Positions 31,463-36,876 of a stretch of 36,876 nt of DNA are shown piece after piece. This DNA is from Actinomycetota bacterium (GTDB lineage Bacteria; Actinomycetota; Acidimicrobiia; Acidimicrobiales; CADCSY01), in assembly GCA_004366205.1 (NCBI GenBank), contig ML178736.1:1-36876 (forward strand), in the 5' to 3' direction. Positions within the stretch are counted from its first letter, which is position 1, and each line of letters begins with the position of its first letter. The notes beneath the pieces were generated by a model, which was not told the DNA's origin, made no database searches, and saw only the letters and a program-made list of their open reading frames with translations. A program made the translations under genes and the position numbers.

Positions 31463-32437
31463 ATCACCGCGAGGATCCGAGCCACGACCGCCCTGCGCCA
31501 GGCGGGTCTCGCCGATGCCGGTCCCCTCGAGCGGGTGCCGGCGGGGACGAACGAGATCTGGCTGGCGGGGCCCTACGTGCTGCGGGTCAGCACCGCCGCG
31601 CACACCCGCCGGCTCGAGTACGAGGTCGCGGTGGCCGCCCTGCTGCCTCCCGAGGTGCGGCACCCCGGCGTCGTCGCCCACGGTCGCCAACCGTTCGGTG
31701 AGTGGCTGGTCGTCCACCGGCGACCGGGTGTCGTGCTGTCCCGTGCGTGGGCCGGGCTCACGGAGGCGGAACGCGAACGGGCCGTCACGATCGTCGGCGA
31801 GATGCTCCGGGCGATCCACGGCGTCGACCCCGCGGCGCGAGGCGTGAGGCTGGATCCGCCCTTCCTCGCGCCCGGCAGCCTGCAGTGCCCGCACCAGCTG
31901 CCGCCCGCCCGTACCCTCGAGCTGGTCGACCGGGCGCGGACCCTGCCGCACGTCGACCGGCGCCTGCTCGACGACGTGGAGGAGCTCGTCCGGCGGGCCG
32001 CCCCCGCCCTCGGGCCCGACGACGATCGTTACCTGGTGCACGGCGACCTGCACTTCGAGAACGTGCTGTGGGACGGGCGGGACGTCACCGCCGTGCTCGA
32101 CTTCGAGTGGGCCCGGACCGGCCCGCCCGACCTCGACCTCGAGGTGATCCTGCGGTTCTGCTTCGAGCCCGCCCTGCACGTCGCCGCGGACTACGCCCGG
32201 GACGCCCTGCGCGAGGAGTACCGCCAGGTGCCGACCTGGCTTCGGGCGGCCTACCCCGCCCTCTTCGAGCACCCGAGGCTCGGCGACCGCCTGGCCCTGT
32301 TCGCCGTCGCCTACGACATCCGGGCCCTGCTCGAGCAGCCGCCGGCCGGCGAGCGCCGGCCTCCTCCGCACCACCCCGCGTCCCGGCTCCGGGCGATCGT
32401 CGAAGGTCGCAGCCACGCTCAGGTCATCGAGTGGTGA
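31463..32437 (+). CDS. APH-type phosphotransferase (start uncertain, possibly ATC)
   Basis: 324 residues if started at ATC 31463, 300 if at the in-frame GTG 31535. The kinase-like fold is clear: the nucleotide-binding loop region VPAGTNEIWLAGPYVLRV, the Brenner motif HGDLHFENVLWD with catalytic Asp and Asn, and the metal-binding LDFEWA. Residues before the GTG (ALRQAGLADAGPLERV) match the usual N-terminus of the family, and CAGGAG lies six bases before the ATC, so the longer form is favoured. There is no ATG, GTG or TTG in frame between the CAP stop and 31535. The family phosphorylates small alcohols, sugars, choline or aminoglycosides; which one here is unknown. A strong hairpin follows the gene. 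Confidence 0.82.
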   Translation: MTARIRATTALRQAGLADAGPLERVPAGTNEIWLAGPYVLRVSTAAHTRRLEYEVAVAALLPPEVRHPGVVAHGRQPFGEWLVVHRRPGVVLSRAWAGLTEAERERAVTIVGEMLRAIHGVDPAARGVRLDPPFLAPGSLQCPHQLPPARTLELVDRARTLPHVDRRLLDDVEELVRRAAPALGPDDDRYLVHGDLHFENVLWDGRDVTAVLDFEWARTGPPDLDLEVILRFCFEPALHVAADYARDALREEYRQVPTWLRAAYPALFEHPRLGDRLALFAVAYDIRALLEQPPAGERRPPPHHPASRLRAIVEGRSHAQVIEW

Positions 32438-32476
32438 CCGCCGACCCCACGCGGCGCGCTCGACGTGGCCACATGC

Positions 32477-32506
32477 CGAGGGCCGGGCCCGAAGGCCCGG
32501 CCCTCG
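32477..32506. terminator. Strong bidirectional hairpin between convergent genes
   Basis: A 13-base perfect GC stem (32477-32489 with 32494-32506) closed by a CGAA tetraloop lies in the 92-base gap between the phosphotransferase (plus) and the membrane/coiled-coil gene (minus). There is no U-run, as is common in GC-rich actinobacteria. It could end both transcripts. Confidence 0.7.
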
Positions 32507-32529
32507 CTCGCTGGTCCTGATCAGCGCGC

Positions 32530-33405
32530 TCAGCCGCGCTCGGCAGCGCTGGGCTCCGGCTCGGCGGACTGGGCGGCCTCCATGCGCTCCTGGTTGGCTT
32601 CGCCCTCGAGCCGCTCGGCCTCGACGCGCTTGTCGCGGACCTCGTCGCGGAGCTCCTCGGCGTCCTCCCGGTCGTCGGCGTAGCGGAGGTCGACCTCGAT
32701 CTTGTCTGCCTCCCGGCGCAGCTCCCGGGCGCGGGCCTCGAGGTCGGCGGCGTCCTCACGATGCGAGACGGCCCGCGAGCGGCGCTCCGCCGCCGGGCCG
32801 TACCCCGGGTCGTACGCCCGAACGAGCACCGTGTGGTGCCAGCGCTCACCGAAGCGGCCGCCGAGCAGGCTGCCGGCGATCATCGCCACGAGCATGGCGA
32901 GCCCGGCGACCGTGCCGGCCATCGCCCACTCGTCGAGCGTCGTGGGCATCCCCAGGTTGGCGAGCTCGTCGGTGACGCGGCCGTTGTCGGCGAAGAGGGC
33001 GGCGATGCCGCCGATGAGCGCGACGAGCAGGGCACCGCCGAGGAACGTGAGGCCTCCGTGCATCAGGCCAGCCCGGCGGGCCACCCGGCCGGCCACGTAG
33101 CCCCCGAACAGCCACGACGCCAAGCCGATGACCGCGAGGGTGGCGGCGCCACCCATGCTGATGGCGTCCCAGTCGGCCTGCATGGTCTGCTGGTCGATCC
33201 CGACCGCGGCGGCGACCGCCGTCACGCCGGCGACCAAGATGGTGAAGGCGCCGAAGGCGCTGAGGATGCCGGCGAGCACGGCGAACCACGAGATCACGGG
33301 CAGGCCCGCCCGTCTCGTCAGCTCCGTGCCCTCGGGGATCGCCCGGGGCGGGCGTCGATCCTCCGGTCTCGAGCCGATCGTCCGTTCCCTCACCGCCGTC
33401 GCCAT
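32530..33405 (-). CDS. Four-pass membrane protein with C-terminal coiled coil, unknown
   Basis: 291 residues; ATG 33405 chosen for AGGAGG five bases upstream. After a basic N-terminus, four hydrophobic segments are visible at about 36-65, 85-110, 120-140 and 162-184. A cytoplasmic-looking tail follows. From about 215 the tail is a strongly charged heptad-like helix (DLEARARELRREADKIEVDLRYADDRED onwards, then EELRDEVRDKRVEAERLEGEANQERME). The organisation is a membrane anchor with an internal coiled coil, which suggests self-assembly or binding of another protein. I do not recognise a family. It is divergent from the beta-lactamase-fold gene and convergent with the phosphotransferase across a strong hairpin. 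Confidence 0.82.
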   Translation of the reverse strand: MATAVRERTIGSRPEDRRPPRAIPEGTELTRRAGLPVISWFAVLAGILSAFGAFTILVAGVTAVAAAVGIDQQTMQADWDAISMGGAATLAVIGLASWLFGGYVAGRVARRAGLMHGGLTFLGGALLVALIGGIAALFADNGRVTDELANLGMPTTLDEWAMAGTVAGLAMLVAMIAGSLLGGRFGERWHHTVLVRAYDPGYGPAAERRSRAVSHREDAADLEARARELRREADKIEVDLRYADDREDAEELRDEVRDKRVEAERLEGEANQERMEAAQSAEPEPSAAERG

Positions 33406-33474
33406 GGTTGCCTCCTGTGTCGGTTGCCTCACGTCACGCGTTCCCCGCGAGCCCGAGCGGGAAACGCGAGGGTT

Positions 33475-33480
33475 TAGGGT
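33475..33480 (+). promoter_or_regulatory. Leaderless promoter -10 of the beta-lactamase-fold gene
   Basis: TAGGGT ends exactly six bases before the GTG at 33487; no ribosome binding site is present. Confidence 0.5.
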
Positions 33481-33486
33481 CACCGG

Positions 33487-34314
33487 GTGCCCACCGACCC
33501 GCTCGCCAGCCTCGACACCTGGCCCGCTCCGAGCCCCGCTGCTGCCGTGGTACAGCCCGGCGGCGTCGTCGCCCGGCGCGGACCCGGGACGGAGGTCCGG
33601 CCCTGGGCGTCGGTCACGAAGCTGGTGACGGCCCTCGCCGTGCTCGTGGCCGTCGAGGAGGAGGTCGTGTCGCTCGACGAGGCGGCTGGACCGCCGGGAG
33701 CGACCGTCCGCCACCTGCTGGCGCACGCCTCGGGGCTGGCCCCGGACGCCGAGGAGGTCGTGACCGCCCCCGGCACGCGCCGCATCTACTCCAACGCGGG
33801 CTACGCCGTGCTGGGCCGGCACCTGGCCGAACGGGCGGGCGTGCCGTCGGAGACGTACGTGCGCGAGGCGGTGCTCGAGCCCCTCGGCATGCGGGCGACC
33901 ACGCCCGGGCACCCCGCCCACGGCGCGGCCGGCCCTCTCGAGGACCTGGTGCGGCTGGCCGCCGAGCTGCTCCGACCGACGCTCCTGCACCCCGACACGC
34001 TGGCGGCGGCCACGCGCGTGGCGTTCCCGGGCCTCGACGGGGTCCTGCCCGGGTTCGGCCAGCAGCGTCCCAACGACTGGGGCCTGGGGCCCGAGCTACG
34101 GGGTGCCAAGGCGCCGCACTGGACGCCCACGACCGCCAGCCCCCGCACCTTCGGGCACTTCGGCCGGTCGGGATCGTTCGTGTGGGTCGACCCCGAGGTG
34201 GACGTGGCCTGCGCGGTGCTGGCGGGCGCCGACTTCGGGGACTGGGCGGTCCGGGCGTGGCCGGTGCTCGGCGACGCCGTGCGGCAGGCGGCGTCGCCGC
34301 AGGGCGCCTGCTAG
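33487..34314 (+). CDS. Serine hydrolase of the beta-lactamase / esterase fold
   Basis: 275 residues from a GTG with TAGGGT six bases upstream. Active-site motifs of the class C/DD-peptidase/esterase fold are readable: SVTK (Ser42, Lys45), YSN (Tyr101, Asn103), and HFGRSG in place of the KTG box, preceded by LLAHASGL. There is no signal peptide, so it should be cytoplasmic. HxG-type third boxes are found in EstB-like esterases and related hydrolases rather than in resistance beta-lactamases, so I favour an esterase or amidase activity. The length is shorter than most class C enzymes (about 360). The stop overlaps the convergent SDR gene by four bases. Confidence 0.85.
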   Translation: MPTDPLASLDTWPAPSPAAAVVQPGGVVARRGPGTEVRPWASVTKLVTALAVLVAVEEEVVSLDEAAGPPGATVRHLLAHASGLAPDAEEVVTAPGTRRIYSNAGYAVLGRHLAERAGVPSETYVREAVLEPLGMRATTPGHPAHGAAGPLEDLVRLAAELLRPTLLHPDTLAAATRVAFPGLDGVLPGFGQQRPNDWGLGPELRGAKAPHWTPTTASPRTFGHFGRSGSFVWVDPEVDVACAVLAGADFGDWAVRAWPVLGDAVRQAASPQGAC

Positions 34315-35219
34315 CCCGCCATGGTGGCGTTGGGCGCGGCCTGCTCGACCAGGCCGGGGACGACGCCGCCGAGCTCGGCGGGGTCCCAGCGGTCGCCCTT
34401 GCGCGCCGTGGGGCCGCGCCGCCAGCCCTCGGCGACGCTGATCGTGTCGCCGGACACGAGGAACACGCGACCGGTCACCTCCTTCGACTGCTCGCTGCCG
34501 AGCCACACCACGAGCGGGGCGATGTTCTCCGGGGCGAAGCGGTCGAACTCGTCGGGCTTGACCTCCCGGGCCCGCTGGCCCATCCCCAACCCCTGCGTCA
34601 TCCGGGTGAGGGCTCCCGGCGCGATGCCGTTGACGGTGACGCCGTAGCGGGCCAGCTCCTGGGCGGCGATGATCGTGAACGCCGCGATGCCCGCCTTGGC
34701 GGCGCCGTAGTTGGTCTGGCCCGGGTTGCCGAAGATGCCGGAGGTCGAGCTGGTGTTGATGATCCGGGCGTGGTTCGTCTCGCCCGCCTTGGTGCGCTCC
34801 CGCCAGTAGGTGGCGGCCCACCGGGTCGGGGCGAAGGTGCCGCGCAGGTGCACCCGGATGACGGCGTCCCACTCCTCGTCGGTCATGTTGACGAGCATCC
34901 GGTCCCGGAGGATGCCGGCGTTGTTCACCAGCACGTCGAGGCCACCGAAGGACTCGATGGCGGTGTTGACCAGGTTCTGGGCACCCTCCCAGTCCGAGAC
35001 GTCGTCGCCGTTCGCCACCGCTTCGCCGCCCATGGCCCGGATCTCGTCCACCACCTCACCGGCGGGTCCGGTCGACGAGCCGGTGCCGTCGACCTCGGCG
35101 CCGAGGTCGTTCACCACCACCTTGGCGCCCTGGCGGGCGAACTCGAGGGCGTGGGCCCGGCCGATGCCCCGGCCGGCGCCGGTGACGATGACGACGCGCC
35201 CTTCGCAGATCCCGCTCAT
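34311..35219 (-). CDS. SDR dehydrogenase, HSD17B4/3-hydroxyacyl-CoA dehydrogenase-like
   Basis: 302 residues from an ATG overlapping the secernin-like stop as ATGA. Motifs: TGAGRGIG cofactor loop (13-20), the family-specific insertion VVNDLGAEVDGTGSSTGPA after the second strand, NNAG, the catalytic serine in NTSSTSG, and Tyr and Lys in NYGAAK. The DLG...DGTG insertion is typical of the SDR domain of peroxisomal multifunctional enzyme 2 and of mycobacterial steroid/acyl-CoA dehydrogenases such as Hsd4A. A role in beta-oxidation of a fatty acyl or sterol side chain is inferred, in keeping with the CYP125-like P450 in the same window. The substrate is not proved. Confidence 0.9.
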   Translation of the reverse strand: MSGICEGRVVIVTGAGRGIGRAHALEFARQGAKVVVNDLGAEVDGTGSSTGPAGEVVDEIRAMGGEAVANGDDVSDWEGAQNLVNTAIESFGGLDVLVNNAGILRDRMLVNMTDEEWDAVIRVHLRGTFAPTRWAATYWRERTKAGETNHARIINTSSTSGIFGNPGQTNYGAAKAGIAAFTIIAAQELARYGVTVNGIAPGALTRMTQGLGMGQRAREVKPDEFDRFAPENIAPLVVWLGSEQSKEVTGRVFLVSGDTISVAEGWRRGPTARKGDRWDPAELGGVVPGLVEQAAPNATMAG

Positions 35220-36424
35220 GCTGTGGTCCTCCTCGAAGCTCGGTACCGGGCCACCAGTTCGTCGACGGCGGCCACCAGGCGTGCTCCTGCATCCTGGCAG
35301 AAGCGCGCCCACCCGGCGTCGTCCTCGACGGCCGGCCCCGCCGCCCGCTCCCACAGGGCGTCCTCGAGGGGGTCCAGGACACCCCGCACCACGGCGAGCG
35401 CGTCGGGGTCGGCCTCCACCCAGGCGCGCAGCTCGGCGAGCCCGGCCCACAGGGCGGCGCCGGCCAGGGCGGCGGGCACCGCGTCGGGCACCCGCACCGG
35501 CACGAACACGCTCACGCAGGGGTTGCCGACCGCGGCCCAGGCGCGCACGGGCCGGTCGGGGTCCCGCGGGAGCTCGGCCACCATGCCGGCGGCCGTGGCC
35601 ATGTACCCCCGCACGTGCATGCACACGGTCACCCCCGTGAAGTCGGGCTCGACCGCGGGGGGTGGGGGGTCGGGCTCGGCCCGGGCGCCGGGCGCTCCCC
35701 ACGGCGGACCCTCGTGGCGCCGGAGGTGGCCGGCGAGGGCCGCCGGGTCGAGGCAGCCGGCGGCCAGGCACGCCTCGCTGGCCGCAAGCCGCCGGTCCGC
35801 GTGACCGGTCGGCTCGGCGGGGTCGCGCCACTCGTCGAAGTCGGCGCCCGCGGGCACGTCGGCGGACGACCGGGTCCAGTCGGTCCGCAACGTGAGGCGG
35901 TTCGAGATGGCCGCCGATCCCGTCACCGGCCGGGCGGCCCAGGTGCGCCCGCTCGTCTCCAGCACCCACGCCGCGCCCGGGTCGACGACCAGGAACGACG
36001 AGAAGTAGGCCTCGTCGTGCTCGAGGTCGGCCACGCCCCCCTGGCCGTGGCGCTCGAGGAGCGCCGTCATCACGTCGAGCGCCTCGTCGGCGGTGCGGGC
36101 CCGCTCGAGCCCGAGGCGCACCAGGTCCATCCCGATCAGGGCCGGCGGGCACGCCGCCGGGTCGTCGCGGGTCCACACCCGCTCGTTGCCGATCGCGACC
36201 CGGTGCTCGTTCACGCCGTGCTCGAGACCCCACAGCCACACCGGCCGGGAGCCGACCAGGGCGGCGGCGCCCGGGTCGTCCAGCGTCAGGTACTGGGTGC
36301 GGAGCCGCCCGCCGCCGGCGCGCCGCGGATGCGCCTCCACGACCTGCACCTCACCGGGCGGGCGGTCCGAGTTCTTGGCGAACAGAGCCCCGTCGGCGAG
36401 CAGCGCGGCGAGCGTGTCGCACAC
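35216..36424 (-). CDS. Secernin-like peptidase family C69 protein
   Basis: 402 residues from the GTG at 36424, which places the proposed nucleophile Cys at position 2 (VCDTLAALL), the hallmark of the N-terminal-nucleophile C69/secernin family. Supporting blocks are FAKNSDRPPGE near 20, LWGLEHGVNEHRVAIGNE, and SAISNRLTL-like NR motifs around 190-200. A TAACCT -10 lies eight bases before the GTG and there is no ribosome binding site. Longer in-frame starts upstream would bury the cysteine and lie outside the promoter. Members are dipeptidase-like hydrolases or amidases of unknown substrate. Overlap with the SDR gene means the two are co-translated. Confidence 0.87.
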   Translation of the reverse strand: MCDTLAALLADGALFAKNSDRPPGEVQVVEAHPRRAGGGRLRTQYLTLDDPGAAALVGSRPVWLWGLEHGVNEHRVAIGNERVWTRDDPAACPPALIGMDLVRLGLERARTADEALDVMTALLERHGQGGVADLEHDEAYFSSFLVVDPGAAWVLETSGRTWAARPVTGSAAISNRLTLRTDWTRSSADVPAGADFDEWRDPAEPTGHADRRLAASEACLAAGCLDPAALAGHLRRHEGPPWGAPGARAEPDPPPPAVEPDFTGVTVCMHVRGYMATAAGMVAELPRDPDRPVRAWAAVGNPCVSVFVPVRVPDAVPAALAGAALWAGLAELRAWVEADPDALAVVRGVLDPLEDALWERAAGPAVEDDAGWARFCQDAGARLVAAVDELVARYRASRRTTA

Positions 36425-36432
36425 GTGGGAGG

Positions 36433-36438
36433 AGGTTA
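36433..36438 (-). promoter_or_regulatory. Leaderless-type -10 of the secernin-SDR operon
   Basis: TAACCT on the minus strand ends eight bases before the GTG at 36424. It is the same hexamer as at metX. Confidence 0.45.
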
Positions 36439-36512
36439 GCCACGCCGGGCCGGCGACGGATCGGGTCCAAGGTCCGCTCAAGCGCCCACTGGGGGCGCCG
36501 ACAACAACACGG

Positions 36513-36876
36513 ATGGTCGTGTCCCCCCCACGGCGGCACCGGCACGCCCCGCTGACCGCCGTCCTGCTCGTGTGCACCCTCTGGCTCCCGGCCGTCCCCG
36601 CGACGGCGGGGGCCGCGGGCGCGCCGGCGCGCACGTCCTCGGAGCTGCGGGCCGAGCTGGCCGAGCTCTCCCAGGAGGAGGCCGCCCTGCTCGAGTTCCT
36701 GCGCGCCACCGAAGCGGAGGCCGAGCGCCTCCGCCGGGCGGTGGCGGAGCTGGAGGCCCGCATCGCCGAGGTCGAGGAGCGCCTGGCGGTCGCCACCGAG
36801 CAGCTGGCCGAGGCTCAGGCGACCGCGCTCGCCACCGCCGAGCGGCTCCGGCAGGTGCGACGCGAGCTGCGCGCGG
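36513..36876 (+). CDS. Secreted coiled-coil protein, partial (cut by window end)
   Basis: At least 121 residues from the ATG at 36513, open to the window edge; a GTG two codons on is an alternative. An Arg/His-rich n-region and hydrophobic core (about 14-34) form a signal peptide ending near ATAGAAG. From about residue 43 onward the sequence is a continuous charged heptad pattern (ELRAELAELSQEEAALLEFL, then repeated A-E-x-L-R/E units) that should be a long coiled coil. This N-terminus is typical of secreted peptidoglycan-hydrolase regulators and NlpC/P60 or M23 enzymes of the CwlO/RipA/EnvC kind, but the catalytic part, if any, lies beyond the window. Confidence 0.75.
   Translation, partial: MVVSPPRRHRHAPLTAVLLVCTLWLPAVPATAGAAGAPARTSSELRAELAELSQEEAALLEFLRATEAEAERLRRAVAELEARIAEVEERLAVATEQLAEAQATALATAERLRQVRRELRA

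Noticed and set aside
33487-34314. Antibiotic-resistance beta-lactamase
   Set aside because: There is no signal peptide, the third box is HFGRSG rather than KTG, and the protein is short. An esterase-type hydrolase fits better.

Overview
The window is about 36.9 kb of very GC-rich chromosomal DNA. GTG starts are about as common as ATG starts, several genes look leaderless, and the content is typical of an actinomycete: WS/DGAT acyltransferase, two P450s, a mycothiol-type arsenate reductase, MetX/MetZ and secreted proteins with Thr-run linkers. I infer an actinobacterium, plausibly Acidimicrobiia, without being able to name a genus. No rRNA, phage, insertion sequence or CRISPR array is visible. 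No intergenic gap exceeds 300 bases.

Left part (1-12.4 kb): tRNA-Cys with a likely terminator; an ECF-type sigma factor with a membrane-anchored tail; a small two-pass membrane protein; a divergent pair of cytochromes P450 (one CYP125-like), each with its own promoter palindrome; a two-pass membrane protein ending in a large inverted repeat; a PAP2 phosphatase; an acyl-CoA synthetase; a VapBC toxin-antitoxin pair beside tRNA-Gly; an MFS carrier; a WS/DGAT wax-ester/triacylglycerol synthase; a cysteine-dioxygenase-like cupin; and a 79-residue hypothetical protein.

Middle (12.4-23.8 kb): a second MFS carrier, then a long run of minus-strand genes. In transcription order these are arsR, a MIP channel and arsC (one tight operon); a DEAD-box RNA helicase; an orphan N6-adenine DNA methylase; metX and metZ, overlapping by 4 bases; and an envelope cluster (secreted protein, LCP ligase-like protein, Fpg/Nei glycosylase, Thr-rich membrane-anchored protein).

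Right part (23.8 kb to end): an SDR and an acyl-CoA dehydrogenase; a KhtU/KhtT-like cation:proton antiporter pair downstream of a fused SecDF; a secreted CAP-domain protein; an APH-type phosphotransferase that may start at ATC; a four-pass membrane/coiled-coil protein; a beta-lactamase-fold hydrolase; an HSD17B4-like SDR overlapping a secernin-like C69 peptidase; and the 5' end of a secreted coiled-coil protein cut by the window edge.

Functionally the region mixes lipid/steroid-type metabolism (P450s, acyl-CoA synthetase, ACAD, WS/DGAT, SDRs), methionine synthesis, arsenic detoxification, envelope biogenesis and protein export. Most of it is ordinary chromosome. The points most worth a second look are the membrane-tailed sigma factor, the promoter palindromes between the P450s, the ars cluster with a channel instead of a pump, the fused SecDF, the orphan methylase, and the recurrent -10 hexamer placed 6-8 bases before start codons.
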